DNA from: Motilibacter aurantiacus
GTDB lineage: Bacteria > Actinomycetota > Actinomycetes > Motilibacterales > Motilibacteraceae
NCBI RefSeq assembly: GCF_011250645.1
Contig: NZ_JAANNO010000016.1
Coordinates: 1 to 64,000 of the forward strand
Length of the DNA stretch: 64,000 nucleotides
Direction: 5' to 3'
The notes beneath the pieces were generated by a model. The model ran no database searches. It saw nothing but the letters and a program-made list of their open reading frames with translations, and was not told where the DNA came from. Made by a program: the position numbers and the translations under genes. Positions within the stretch are counted from its first letter, which is position 1, and the number at the start of each line of letters is the position of its first letter. Below are positions 1 through 8,183 of the stretch, piece after piece.

Positions 1-132
1 CTGAAGCAGTCTTGTCTCACCGAGCTTGACACCCTCCGGGAAGCCCCGTGGGGCCTGTCCTTCGGGGTGTTCGTCGCACTCGCGGAGAGCCTTCCACGGT
101 GGCGGCGCGCTCGTCGTGGCTCCGGTCCCTAG
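1..132 (+). CDS. Possible 3' end of an unidentified gene
   Basis: Frame 1 is open from the window edge to a TAG at 130-132, encoding 43 residues with no recognisable domain. The only support beyond openness is that a perfect 10-bp hairpin follows 15 nt after the stop, as expected for the end of a plus-strand gene. Short open frames are common at this GC content, so this could be chance. The residues are mixed, with an Arg-rich tail, and no function can be assigned. Confidence 0.22.
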   Translation: MKQSCLTELDTLREAPWGLSFGVFVALAESLPRWRRARRGSGP

Positions 133-146
133 CGCGCTCGCCCGGG

Positions 147-176
147 CCTCACCTGGCGGTGTCCCACCAGGTGAGG
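147..176 (+). terminator. Terminator-like hairpin
   Basis: A perfect 10-bp inverted repeat (cctcacctgg / ccaggtgagg) encloses a 10-nt loop. There is no T-run, which is usual for actinobacterial terminators. It may end whatever is transcribed from the left edge. Confidence 0.4.
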
Positions 177-467
177 ACGCTGGTCGTCGCGGTGGAGGCG
201 CGGGATGGCCTGCTGGCCGGGGGAGGCTTGACCGGCGGTGTACCCCGTTGCGCCGCACCTCGGTGGCCAGGTGGTGCTCAACGTGTCGATCGGCACGCCG
301 GCGCAGGCAGTGCAGACGGCTGCGTACGCCAGAGCGCTCGAACTGCGTAAGCCGCCACGAGGCCCTCGTCCGCCCTCACACGGGCGGCTCCTCGTCGCTC
401 ATGTAGGGGCCTCCTTCGTCATCCCCGCCTCCTCCACCTTGCAGCCGTGCGTGCCCGCGGCGATCGG
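177..467. other. No supported gene
   Basis: About 290 bases between the hairpin and the end of the EAL-DICT gene. Open frames exist on both strands, but none has a ribosome site, domain or convincing composition. Confidence 0.5.
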
Positions 468-1853
468 TCAACGTGTGAGGACCCCGCCTTCGAGGGTGTC
501 GGCGACCGCTAGCAGCGATCGCGCGACGTCGCGGCACGTGACAGCACTCTGCGTGACAACGACGTCCCACTTCGATGTAGGCGCGACACGTCCCTCACCG
601 CGGTGGCGAAAGGCAAGAAGCAGCGCCTGCTGCGGTGACAGTGCCAGGAAACAGACCTCCTGCAGCAAGGGGTGCCCGTCCGGCAGGTCGGCGTTGCGCA
701 TCGCCCAGTCGCTGAACATCGACACGTCGCGCCCGAAGGTGAGATGCAGAGCCGCTTTGTCCACGACCGCGCGGGCGAGAGCCTGGCCAGCCGGAGGCGC
801 CGGCAGATCAGGCACTATGACTGCCACAAACATGGGTTGCAACGAAGCGTCGACCACCCCCGCGAAGTCGGTGATGAGCCCTGCCAAGCGCTCCATGCAG
901 ACAGGCATCGCGAGAGCTGTCCCGCCCTGCGACGCGAGCTCGAACGGGCTTGCAGCGGAAGCGGGGGTCTGCAAGAGACGCAACGGTGAGCGGGGCACCG
1001 GAAGGCTCCTCGGCAGCCCGCCGGGTGCCCCCAGGCCATGGCCTTGCAGGTATCGGGCCCCTCGTCCCACCGCTGAGTCCTTCGCGTTCTCGTCATCGAT
1101 GTGATCCATCAGGATCGAAGCACCGGTGGTCTCCGCCTCGGCGAGGGCGGCGTACATGGCCACGCGCGCATGGTGCAGCCCGAGGGATTGAGCGAGGTGG
1201 CTCAGGCGGATCACGTCTGGCTCGATGGCCGGCAGCAGAGCAAGTGCGGACGACCTGACCTCCAGGTCGTTGAGGGCTACGCCCCACCGAGCCGCCCTTG
1301 CGTGGCGGACCGTTTCCAGGACCTCCCGTGGGTAACGATCGATCGCACTGCCCTCGATGTCGACGAAGACGCGCAGCTTCCGCTCTGCCTCCCAGACGGT
1401 CTCCAGCAAATGCTCCGGGCACGGGGTGATCAGCGAGTCCCGCCCGACGTTCACGAACAGGGACACGGAGGGCGGCAGCTTCGCGTCCAGGAACTGACGG
1501 AACGCCAGGGCACGGCATACCCAGTCCAGCTCGCCGGCACGTCCGGCGGCGCGAGCGGCGGCGAACAGTTGCAGCGGCGAGCGCAGTGATCCCTCCGGCC
1601 CCCGGGTGAGAGCTTCGAAGGCGACCACCTGACCCGTCACCGCGTCCGTGATCGGCTGGTAAGCGACCTCGACGTCCTGCTCCCTGATGATCCGAGCGAT
1701 CTCGTGGTCGAAGCCTGTCGGCGTCCGGGCCACGTGCTCTTCGCGTCGCCGTCCGGGTAGCGCCGTAGAAGTGGGACGAGGAAGCTCGTCCTCGCCGCCA
1801 TGCGGCCTTGCGTGCGAGCCTGCTTCGTGCCGCTCACCTTCGCCGGCGCTCAC
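468..1853 (-). CDS. Degenerate EAL-domain protein with C-terminal DICT domain
   Basis: A cytosolic signalling protein of about 461 residues. The EAL fold is recognisable from about residue 60: YQPI at 65-68, the signature EAL at 80-82, FVNVG near 133 and LQGHGLG near 272. Key catalytic positions differ from active phosphodiesterases. The DDFGTG loop reads NDLEVR (195-200), the lysine after it is replaced by Arg, and the AEGVET motif reads MDHIDD. The protein is therefore probably not an active c-di-GMP phosphodiesterase and may bind a ligand or partner instead. The C-terminal 160 residues resemble a DICT sensory domain (WDVVV, then a late AARSLL-like helix). The start is uncertain: GTG 1853 lies behind a TATGGT box at 1903-1908, while GTG 1733 lies right before the domain. 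It diverges from the MDMPI-like gene. Confidence 0.75.
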   Translation of the reverse strand: MSAGEGERHEAGSHARPHGGEDELPRPTSTALPGRRREEHVARTPTGFDHEIARIIREQDVEVAYQPITDAVTGQVVAFEALTRGPEGSLRSPLQLFAAARAAGRAGELDWVCRALAFRQFLDAKLPPSVSLFVNVGRDSLITPCPEHLLETVWEAERKLRVFVDIEGSAIDRYPREVLETVRHARAARWGVALNDLEVRSSALALLPAIEPDVIRLSHLAQSLGLHHARVAMYAALAEAETTGASILMDHIDDENAKDSAVGRGARYLQGHGLGAPGGLPRSLPVPRSPLRLLQTPASAASPFELASQGGTALAMPVCMERLAGLITDFAGVVDASLQPMFVAVIVPDLPAPPAGQALARAVVDKAALHLTFGRDVSMFSDWAMRNADLPDGHPLLQEVCFLALSPQQALLLAFRHRGEGRVAPTSKWDVVVTQSAVTCRDVARSLLAVADTLEGGVLTR

Positions 1854-2114
1854 CCTCTCGCGCGCCACTGTGCCGCCGAGGGCAGAGTCCTGGTCGCGGG
1901 ACCATAGAATCCACCGAGTCGTCCCTGACGCGGCCGGTGTCCAATCGTGCCTGATCCTGCCCATGCCGCCCATTCGCCCCGCAGATCCCGTGGATGAGGC
2001 GATGGCTCGCGATTCACTCAGGCGGGTGCCGTTGTCCGCGCGGACCGCGCGCGGCCCGAGAAGCCTGCGTCGCCTACAGGCCCGTGGCGTGGATTCCGGT
2101 GCCAGGATCGACCC

Positions 2115-2744
2115 GTGGACGTGTTCGAGGAGATCGCCGACGAGCGGCGGGCCCTGGCCGATCAGCTCGCCACCCTGACCTTGGAGCAGCAGACGACCAG
2201 GAGCCTGTGCCACGCCTGGAGCGTTCACGACGTCCTCGCGCACCTCGTCATGCCTCTGGAGGTGAGCACCTCAAGGCTCGTCCTGGCCGTGCTCCTGGCG
2301 GGCGGGAAGTTCGATCGGGCCAGTGAGCGGGTGACCCGCCAGCTGGCGCAGCGCCCCTTCGCAGAGCTCGTGGAGGTGTTGCGCCGTAAGGCCGACATCC
2401 GGTTCACCCCACCGGGCTCGGGCCCGGAGAGTCCCTTGGTCGACGTGCTCGTGCATGGCCTGGACATTCGCTGGCCTCTGCGACTGCACCACGACATCCC
2501 CGCGCCGCGGCTGCGTGAGGCGCTGACGTTCCTCATGACGGCGCCTGCGGGCCTGGTGCCCAGGGGTGCGCTGACCGGTCTGCGGTTGGAGGCGGAGGAC
2601 ATCGACTGGGCGCACGGAAGCGGACCGGTGGTCAGGGGCAGAGCCGGGACGCTGCTGCTGGCCGCCACCGGCCGGACTGCGGCCCTCGCCCCCCTCACCG
2701 GCGACGGGGCCCCCGTCCTGCGCGGCCGGCTCGCCGCTCGTTGA
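2115..2744 (+). CDS. Maleylpyruvate isomerase-family (MDMPI/DinB-like) protein
   Basis: 209 residues with the N-terminal DinB/MDMPI four-helix fold seen in actinobacterial mycothiol-dependent enzymes. It has an early acidic helix (FEEIADERRALADQL), the family hallmark of a Trp/Val-Asp-Val-Leu-Ala-His-Leu stretch (WSVHDVLAHL near residue 40), and a downstream VHGLDI segment at about residue 113 that often supplies a metal-binding His. Members transfer or isomerise substrates with mycothiol and are often annotated TIGR03083. The substrate is unknown. The GTG start at 2115 follows gatcgaccc without a strong ribosome site. It is divergent from the EAL-DICT gene and stands alone. Family assignment is good; the specific reaction is not inferable. 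Confidence 0.78.
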   Translation: MDVFEEIADERRALADQLATLTLEQQTTRSLCHAWSVHDVLAHLVMPLEVSTSRLVLAVLLAGGKFDRASERVTRQLAQRPFAELVEVLRRKADIRFTPPGSGPESPLVDVLVHGLDIRWPLRLHHDIPAPRLREALTFLMTAPAGLVPRGALTGLRLEAEDIDWAHGSGPVVRGRAGTLLLAATGRTAALAPLTGDGAPVLRGRLAAR

Positions 2745-3032
2745 GAGCCGGGGGGACGAGGCCGGCGCCGTCAGCGCGGGCCACTCGCGATCAACTGGCG
2801 GCAGTGCGTACTCGACTAGCGCCAATCCAGACGTGGTCGCCGCGGCAGCCGCGCGTGGGTAGGTGTGCAGGGGAGTCGCCGTCGGCTTCGCCCGACTCGG
2901 AGATGCGCCGAGGTCGGACGGTGGGTCGTGGGAGCCGTGGTGTGTGCACCTGGCCGCCGGCCGCTGCTGCCGGAAGAGGGAATCAGCCTATCTGTGGCCT
3001 GGCCGCGGCTGTGTGGGTGAAACACTCCGGCC

Positions 3033-3542
3033 GTGTCTCGAACTTGTCGGCTCCATCTGGCCGTGCCAGTTGTCCTGTTTGCGCTCGCAGGTTGCACTTC
3101 GGGAGATGCCGGGCCGTCATCGGACGCTGCTCCTGCCCCCTCGACATCCCCAACGTCCACGAGGCTTGTCTCGCCCGCGCCGGAGAGCCGCCCTGTTGGA
3201 ACTCTTGCCCCGCTCGAGCAGGTCTGGTCGGACACCCGACCGGTGTTGGACCTGGCTGGACAGAGCGGGTCGCGAACCTACCGGGTGCGCGCTTCTGGTC
3301 CGACCCGAGAGCTTGCCGCTCGCATCGCGTGTGTAGGGGGAGGCGGCAGTATCAAGCTGGAGTTGGAAAGCTCCGGGCAGGTCGCGACGTCCGAGGGCCA
3401 GTGCGACGGGACGCCGTCCGAGTACGTTTCCGTGGACGCGCGACAGGCGTCGGTCACGGTGGAGACGACTGATGGTGTGCGGTGGTCGCTACTTGTCGAG
3501 GACCCCGAGACCAGCCTGTTCGAGGACACCGACGCTCAATAG
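3033..3542 (+). CDS. Putative secreted lipoprotein
   Basis: 169 residues beginning with a typical lipoprotein signal: a short basic start, a hydrophobic core and the lipobox LAGC with Cys at about residue 20. A Ser/Thr/Pro/Ala-rich linker to about residue 60 is typical of cell-wall-spanning tethers. The remaining 100 residues look like a compact beta-rich domain, with two Cys (in ACVGGGG and GQCDG) that could form a disulfide and Trp near the end. No named family is recognised. The start is GTG 3033. It would be processed by Lgt/Lsp and then acylated by the Lnt encoded at 25.3-27.0 kb. Function unknown. Confidence 0.72.
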   Translation: MSRTCRLHLAVPVVLFALAGCTSGDAGPSSDAAPAPSTSPTSTRLVSPAPESRPVGTLAPLEQVWSDTRPVLDLAGQSGSRTYRVRASGPTRELAARIACVGGGGSIKLELESSGQVATSEGQCDGTPSEYVSVDARQASVTVETTDGVRWSLLVEDPETSLFEDTDAQ

Positions 3543-3961
3543 GTCACGGTGTCGCCACTTCCCCTTCCCCTTCTCGCTCCTTCGGCGTCCCCAAGGGATG
3601 CGGGAGACCCATCAGATGACATCCGCACTGGACGAGTTGACATAAGGTACGTTATCGGCGGCGAAGCAACACGGATAGGCGCGCTCAGCGCTCGACCTCG
3701 TGGTCGGCGGTCGGCCGGTGGGAGCTCATGGCCTGCCAGAGCCGGCGCCCGTAGAGAGCCAGGCCCGTTCCCGCGACCCGGTCGGACCACCACTGGAAGG
3801 GCTCGTCGCTCGGCACGCTTCAGCTGAGGTCGCCACCGGGTGCGGCGACGTAGCCGTTCAGGCTCACGCTCATCCCGAAGGTCAGCCTCCGCACCTCGTC
3901 AGCCTTCCTGTGCACCGGTCCCCGGGATGTGCAGACCTGCGTGGTGCGCGAGAGTCATCGG
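3543..3961. other. Intergenic region without a supported gene
   Basis: About 420 bases between the lipoprotein and arsR. Frames overlapping it lack ribosome sites and domains. The one distinctive element is an AT-richer segment at 3637-3656 starting ttgaca and containing cataa-ggtacg-ttat, a short imperfect dyad. It could be a -35 box or a recombination scar; no matching -10 is obvious. Confidence 0.45.
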
Positions 3962-4318
3962 TCAGCGGCGGCGCGAGAACGGCAGCAGTGCCGCGCTGAG
4001 CTCGTCCAGCCGTGCGGGCACCAGTCGGTAGTACGCCCACACCCCGCGCTTCTCGCGCTCGAGCAGGCCGGCGTCGACGAGGACCTTGAGGTGATGGGAC
4101 ACGGTCGGCTGCGACAGGCCGACCGGCTCGGTCAGGTCGCACACGCATGCCTCCTGGCCCTCGTGGGCGGCCACCAGTGACAGCAGGCGCAGCCGTGTCG
4201 GCTCGGCGACCGCCTTGAGCAGCACCGCCAGCCGCTCGGCCTCGGTGGGTGACAGGAGGTCGCCCGTCACTGCGGAGCAGCAGGCAGTGCCACTCGCCAC
4301 GGGCAGGGTCGTCGTCAC
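3962..4318 (-). CDS. arsR: ArsR-family arsenite-responsive repressor
   Basis: 118 residues of winged-helix ArsR/SmtB type. The recognition region is LSQPTVSHHLKVL (68-80). The metal-sensing pair is C58-x-C60 in EACVCDL, matching the arsenite site of classical ArsR, and an extra CC (13-14) near the N-terminus may add ligands as in other actinobacterial ArsRs. The start is GTG 4318, directly behind ggggga. The gene diverges from arsM, and the two genes share a 94-bp intergenic region holding two near-identical palindromes, so it most likely represses both itself and arsM-acr3-arsC and lets go on binding As(III). The DNA site assignment is inference. Confidence 0.92.
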   Translation of the reverse strand: MTTTLPVASGTACCSAVTGDLLSPTEAERLAVLLKAVAEPTRLRLLSLVAAHEGQEACVCDLTEPVGLSQPTVSHHLKVLVDAGLLEREKRGVWAYYRLVPARLDELSAALLPFSRRR

Positions 4319-4338
4319 TCCCCCAGGATGCCGCACAC

Positions 4339-4395
4339 ATTGACGGCTGTCGATATGTGGTGCAGGCTGGGCTCGACGGATCGACAGGTATCGAT
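4339..4395. promoter_or_regulatory. Two ArsR-type operator palindromes
   Basis: Site 1 is 4339-4354 (attga-cggctg-tcgat) and site 2 is 4380-4395 (atcga-caggta-tcgat). Both have 5-bp arms and a 6-nt spacer, with one arm mismatch in site 1. Their start points are 41 bp apart, close to four helical turns. Site 1 covers a ttgacg that could serve as -35 for arsM. Site 2 ends 17 nt before the arsM ATG, just ahead of its aggagg ribosome site. Confidence 0.65.
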
Positions 4396-4412
4396 GCCCT
4401 CGAGGAGGAAGC

Positions 4413-5261
4413 ATGAGCGATCAGGGGCTGCGGGATCAGGTTCGCGAGCGCTACGCCGAGGCGGCCCGCGCGGTCAGCGAGGGCGACGTCGGCTGCTGCG
4501 CGCCGTCCGCCGCAGCGTTCGACGCCGACGACTGGTCCGGCGCGCAGGTCTACGGCGACGGTGAGCTGGACGAGCTGCCGGCCGAGGCGGTCGCCGCGTC
4601 GCTGGGCTGCGGCAACCCGTTCGCCGTCGCGGCGCTGCAGCCGGGTGAGCGGGTGCTCGACCTCGGCTCCGGCGGAGGGATCGACGTGCTCCTGTCGGCC
4701 AAGCGGGTCGGGCCCACGGGCAAGGCGTTCGGGCTGGACATGACCGAGGAGATGCTCGCGCTGGCGATGTCCAACGCGGCGAAGGCCGGCGCCACGAACG
4801 TGGAGTTCCTCAAGGGCCAGATCGAGGCCATCCCGCTGCCGGCCTCCTCGGTCGACGTCGTGATCTCCAACTGCGTCATCAACCTGTCGACCGACAAACC
4901 GGCGGTGCTCGCGGAGATGTTCCGGGTCCTGGTGCCGGGCGGCCGCATCGGGGTCTCCGACGTCGTGGCCGAGGACTCCGTCACCCCTGCCGAGCGTGCC
5001 GAGCGCGGCAGCTATGTGGGCTGCATCGCGGGCGCCCTGTCGCGCAGCGAGTACCTCGAAGGCCTGGCAGCGGCGGGATTCGTGGACGCCGACGTCGAGT
5101 TCACCAGCGAAGCCGCCCCCGGCCTGCACGGCGCGATCATCCGTGCCAGGAAGCCGGCCGGGCCTGCGGCTGCTCGGGACGGCTCGACGACGACCGCTCC
5201 CACGCTCACCGTCCTCGCGACCGCCCCTGCCTGCTCGACCCAGAACCCCGGCGCGTGCTGA
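4413..5261 (+). CDS. arsM: Arsenite S-adenosylmethionine methyltransferase
   Basis: 282 residues. A Rossmann methyltransferase with the SAM loop VLDLGSGGGID (81-91) and the acidic LDM strand near 108-110. The arsenite-binding cysteines of the family are at C66 (LGCGNPF), C154 (SNCVINL) and C204 (YVGCIAGAL). An additional C28-C29 pair lies in the N-terminal segment. The enzyme methylates As(III) to methylated and volatile species. The last 30 residues are a low-complexity tail unlike the catalytic core. A strong gaggagg sits 6 nt before the ATG. It is the first gene of a plus-strand run with acr3 and arsC and probably depends on the ArsR palindromes immediately upstream. Confidence 0.93.
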   Translation: MSDQGLRDQVRERYAEAARAVSEGDVGCCAPSAAAFDADDWSGAQVYGDGELDELPAEAVAASLGCGNPFAVAALQPGERVLDLGSGGGIDVLLSAKRVGPTGKAFGLDMTEEMLALAMSNAAKAGATNVEFLKGQIEAIPLPASSVDVVISNCVINLSTDKPAVLAEMFRVLVPGGRIGVSDVVAEDSVTPAERAERGSYVGCIAGALSRSEYLEGLAAAGFVDADVEFTSEAAPGLHGAIIRARKPAGPAAARDGSTTTAPTLTVLATAPACSTQNPGAC

Positions 5262-5331
5262 GCGGCGGCTCCCTCCCGGCGCTGCCGAGCCCCGGGCCAA
5301 ACGTGCCGGCAGGTCAGATCGGGCGACGCCC

Positions 5332-6429
5332 GTGAGCGACCTGGTGCGTGAAGCGCCCGTAGGGACGGACGGTGCGCCGGTACTGGCCCGGCTGTCGACG
5401 CTGGACCGGTTCCTGCCGGTCTGGATCATCGCCGCGATGGGGGCCGGCCTGTTGCTCGGCCGTCTCGTCGACGGGCTCGACGAGGCGCTCGACGCCGTTC
5501 GGCTCGGCTCCGTGAGCCTTCCGATCGCGCTCGGGCTGCTGCTCATGATGTACCCGGTGCTGGCCAAGGTGCGCTACGGCGAGCTGCACAGCGTGACCGG
5601 CGACCGCCGGCTCCTCGTCTCCTCGCTGGTGCTCAACTGGCTGGTCGGCCCGGCCGTCATGTTCGCTCTGGCGTGGGTCTTCCTGCACGACCACCCGGCC
5701 TATCGCACCGGCCTCATCATCGTCGGGCTGGCGCGCTGCATCGCCATGGTCCTGATCTGGAACGAGCTGTCGTGCGGTGACCGCGAGGCTGCGGCCGTCC
5801 TGGTCGCGGTCAACTCGGTCTTCCAGATCGTGGCCTTCGCCGCGCTCGGCTGGTTCTATCTGGAGGTCCTGCCCGGGTGGCTCGCGCTGGAGCAGACCGC
5901 GCTGGAGGTGTCGGTGTGGGACATCGCCGAGTCCGTCCTGGTCTTTCTCGGCATCCCACTGGTCGCCGGCTTCCTGACCCGGCTCGTGGGCGAGCGGCGG
6001 CTCGGCCGGGCCGGCTACGAGTCCCGAGTGCTGCCCCGCATCGGGCCGTTCGCCCTCTACGGGCTGCTGTTCACCATCGTGGTGCTCTTCGCCCTGCAGG
6101 GGGACGCCATCACCAGCGAGCCCGGCGACGTCGCCCTCATCGCGGTCCCGCTGCTGGTCTACTTCGCCGTGATGTGGGCCGGCTCCATGGCACTCGGCCG
6201 CGGGATCGGCCTCGGCTACGCCCGCTCCGCCACCCTCGCGTTCACCGCCGCCGGCAACAACTTCGAGCTGGCGATCGCAGTCGCCATCGGCGTCTTCGGG
6301 GCCACGTCGGGCCAGGCGCTCGCGGGGGTCGTGGGGCCGCTGATCGAGGTCCCCGTGCTCGTCGCCCTGGTGTACGTCTCGCTCTGGGCGCGTCGCTTCT
6401 TCCCGCCTGCCCCATCCGCCACGCGCTGA
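5332..6429 (+). CDS. acr3: Arsenite efflux permease, ACR3 family
   Basis: 365 residues and ten predicted membrane helices, typical of ACR3 (bile/arsenite/riboflavin transporter superfamily). Conserved landmarks are visible: the LLLMMYPVLAKVRY segment of helix 2, the essential Cys region GLARCIAMVLIWNELSCGD, and the FTAAGNNFELAIAVAIGVFG segment that lines the transport path. It exports As(III), probably as arsenite/H+ antiport, across the cytoplasmic membrane. Start GTG 5332 was chosen because the protein then begins shortly before the first helix; the ribosome site is weak. It lies 70 bp after arsM and 56 bp before arsC in the same direction. Confidence 0.93.
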   Translation: MSDLVREAPVGTDGAPVLARLSTLDRFLPVWIIAAMGAGLLLGRLVDGLDEALDAVRLGSVSLPIALGLLLMMYPVLAKVRYGELHSVTGDRRLLVSSLVLNWLVGPAVMFALAWVFLHDHPAYRTGLIIVGLARCIAMVLIWNELSCGDREAAAVLVAVNSVFQIVAFAALGWFYLEVLPGWLALEQTALEVSVWDIAESVLVFLGIPLVAGFLTRLVGERRLGRAGYESRVLPRIGPFALYGLLFTIVVLFALQGDAITSEPGDVALIAVPLLVYFAVMWAGSMALGRGIGLGYARSATLAFTAAGNNFELAIAVAIGVFGATSGQALAGVVGPLIEVPVLVALVYVSLWARRFFPPAPSATR

Positions 6430-6485
6430 CCGCCACGGCGTCGCGCCCCGCTCCCCGACACTCCGCCGCCGAGAAAGGCCCGTCC

Positions 6486-6896
6486 GTGTCCGACAAGCCC
6501 AGCGTCCTCTTCGTGTGCGTGCACAACGCCGGCCGCTCCCAGATGGCCGCCGGATGGCTCGCGGCTCTGGCCGGCGACGCCATCGAGGTCCGCTCCGCCG
6601 GCTCCGCCCCCAAGGACCAGGTCAACCCCGCTGCCGTCGAGGCCATGGCCGAGGTCGGCATCGACATCGCCGGTCAGAAGCCGAAGATCCTCACCACCGA
6701 CGCCGTCCGGGCTTCCGACGTCGTCATCACGATGGGCTGCGGGGACGCCTGCCCGGTGTTCCCGGGCAAGCGCTACCTCGACTGGGATCTCGACGACCCC
6801 GCGGGCAAGGGGGTCGAGGCCGTCCGTCCGATCCGCGACGAGATCCGCGCCCGTGTCGAGGGCCTGATCCGGGAGCTCACCGCACCAGCGTCATGA
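6486..6896 (+). CDS. arsC: Arsenate reductase, low-molecular-weight phosphatase type
   Basis: 136 residues. The P-loop CVHNAGRSQMA begins with nucleophile C11, and a second pair C85/C89 in the MGCGDACPVFPG segment supplies the resolving thiols. The final helices match LMW-PTP-like arsenate reductases. It converts As(V) to As(III) for export by Acr3. The reductant could be thioredoxin or mycothiol/mycoredoxin, which cannot be told apart from sequence alone. Start GTG 6486 has a gaaagg site 7 nt upstream. The 3' end overlaps the convergent map gene by 20 bp (6877-6896), so the two messages are complementary at their ends. Confidence 0.93.
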   Translation: MSDKPSVLFVCVHNAGRSQMAAGWLAALAGDAIEVRSAGSAPKDQVNPAAVEAMAEVGIDIAGQKPKILTTDAVRASDVVITMGCGDACPVFPGKRYLDWDLDDPAGKGVEAVRPIRDEIRARVEGLIRELTAPAS

Positions 6897-7647
6897 TCTC
6901 GGCACCGTCGTCGGTGATGGCGATGGTGTGCTCGCTGTGCGCGGTACGGCAGCCGGTCGCGCTGCGCAGGGTCCAGCCGTCGGCGTCGGTGACCAGGACG
7001 TCCGTGTCCGCCATCACCCACGGCTCGAGCGCGAGCAGCAGCCCCGGCCGCAGCTTGTAGCCCCGGCTCGGCCGGCCGGCGTTGGGCACGTGCGGGTCCT
7101 GGTGCATCGTCGAGCCGACGCCGTGGCCGCCGAACTCGGTGTTGACCGGGTAGCCCGCGGCATCCAGGACCGAGCCGATCGCGTGGGAGACGTCGCCGAG
7201 ACGCGCTCCCGGCCCGGCCGCGGCGATCCCCGCCCGCAGCGCCCGCTCGGTCGCGTCGATCATCGCAAGGTCCCCCGGGGCGGCGGGCTCCCCCACCACG
7301 AAGCTGATGGCGGAGTCCGTCACCACGCCGCCGAGGGAGACGGCGAGGTCGAGGGAGAGCAGGTCGCCGTCGGCGAGCGCGTAGTCGTGCGGCAGGCCGT
7401 GCAGCACGGCGTCGTTGACCGACGTGCAGATGTAGTGCCCGAACGGCCCGCGCCCGAAGGACGGCGCGTAGTCGACGTAGCAGGAGTCGGCGCCGGCCTC
7501 CACGATCATGTCCCGCGCCCACCGGTCGATGTCCAGCAGGTTCGTGCCGACCGCGCTCCGGCTCTTGAGCGTCTGCAGGATGTGCGCGACGAGGGCGCCC
7601 GTGTCCCTCGCTCGCGACAGCTCGGTGGGGCTCAGGATCTCGATCAC
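6877..7647 (-). CDS. map: Type I methionine aminopeptidase
   Basis: 256 residues of the M24A family, which removes initiator Met from nascent proteins. The five metal ligands are visible in the usual order: Asp in LLSLDLAVS, Asp in VVTDSAISF, His in GGHGVGSTMH, Glu in LALEPWV and Glu near the end in SEHTIAI. The upstream HYICTSVNDAVLHG segment is the family substrate-binding stretch. Start GTG 7647 has aggaagg six nt upstream. Actinobacteria often have more than one map gene, so this may be one of several. It diverges from an XRE regulator across a short region with direct repeats and ends within the 3' end of arsC. Confidence 0.93.
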   Translation of the reverse strand: MIEILSPTELSRARDTGALVAHILQTLKSRSAVGTNLLDIDRWARDMIVEAGADSCYVDYAPSFGRGPFGHYICTSVNDAVLHGLPHDYALADGDLLSLDLAVSLGGVVTDSAISFVVGEPAAPGDLAMIDATERALRAGIAAAGPGARLGDVSHAIGSVLDAAGYPVNTEFGGHGVGSTMHQDPHVPNAGRPSRGYKLRPGLLLALEPWVMADTDVLVTDADGWTLRSATGCRTAHSEHTIAITDDGAEIMTLVR

Positions 7648-7674
7648 GGCAGGCCTTCCTCGTCCGCCCAATAA

Positions 7675-7706
7675 CTATCCCGGGCATGCTATCCCGGTAT
7701 TAGTGT
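7675..7706 (+). promoter_or_regulatory. Direct repeats and leaderless promoter between map and XRE gene
   Basis: ctatcccgg occurs at 7675-7683 and again at 7689-7697, in the same orientation with a 14-bp period. A TAGTGT box at 7701-7706 lies 6 nt before the XRE ATG at 7713, so transcription would begin at the start codon. The repeats sit where an autoregulating XRE protein would be expected to bind. Confidence 0.5.
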
Positions 7707-7712
7707 TGGGTC

Positions 7713-8015
7713 ATGGTGAGGTTGCCGTTGTCGCCCGCCGAGGTCGCACGCGGGCAGCGCCTCGGCGCCCTGCTGCGCCGGGCCAGGGGTGAGCGCTCCA
7801 TGCTCGACACCGCGCTCGAAGCCGGCGTCTCCCCGGAGACCCTGCGCAAGATCGAGTCGGGGCGCGTGGCCACGCCGGCCTTCCCGACCATCGCGGCGAT
7901 CGCCGAGGTCCTGGGCCTCTCGCTCGACCTCGTGTGGGCCGAGATCAACCGGCCCGTGGAGGCCGCGAAGCCACAGGGCTCCAGGCGCGGGACGCGCCAA
8001 CGCGTCGCGTCCTGA
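7713..8015 (+). CDS. XRE-family helix-turn-helix regulator
   Basis: 100 residues with a single Cro/C1-type HTH: RLGALLRRARGER as helix 1, MLDTALEAGVSPETLRKIESG as helices 2-3 and FPTIAAIAEVLGLSLDLVW as helices 4-5. The tail (PVEAAKPQGSRRGTRQR) is basic and disordered. It has no effector domain and acts as a small DNA-binding repressor or activator. It diverges from map, and the shared 65-bp region carries two 9-bp direct repeats, so autoregulation and control of map are likely but inferred. The ATG is probably the transcript start: there is no ribosome site, and TAGTGT lies 6 nt upstream. Confidence 0.85.
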   Translation: MVRLPLSPAEVARGQRLGALLRRARGERSMLDTALEAGVSPETLRKIESGRVATPAFPTIAAIAEVLGLSLDLVWAEINRPVEAAKPQGSRRGTRQRVAS

Positions 8016-8183
8016 CGCGCCCCCGCAGCCCCGCTGCCCGGCTGGGTACCGCACGGTAGGCCGCCGTTCACGCGCGAGTCGGTGGGGCTCCACGTCCTCG
8101 CAAGGCGGAGGCGACAGGTTCGGAGGCGCCCACGGCCGCGGCGTCAGCCTGCGTGGGTGCCGCGTACGACACCTGGAGCCTGC

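Noticed and set aside
238-1104. Open plus-strand frame across the left end
   Set aside because: It is antisense to the EAL-DICT gene for most of its length, and its start lacks a ribosome site. No domain is seen.
3637-3656. Insertion-sequence end or recombination site
   Set aside because: The ttgacataaggtacgttatc segment has only a 4-bp dyad. No second copy, target duplication or transposase remnant is present.
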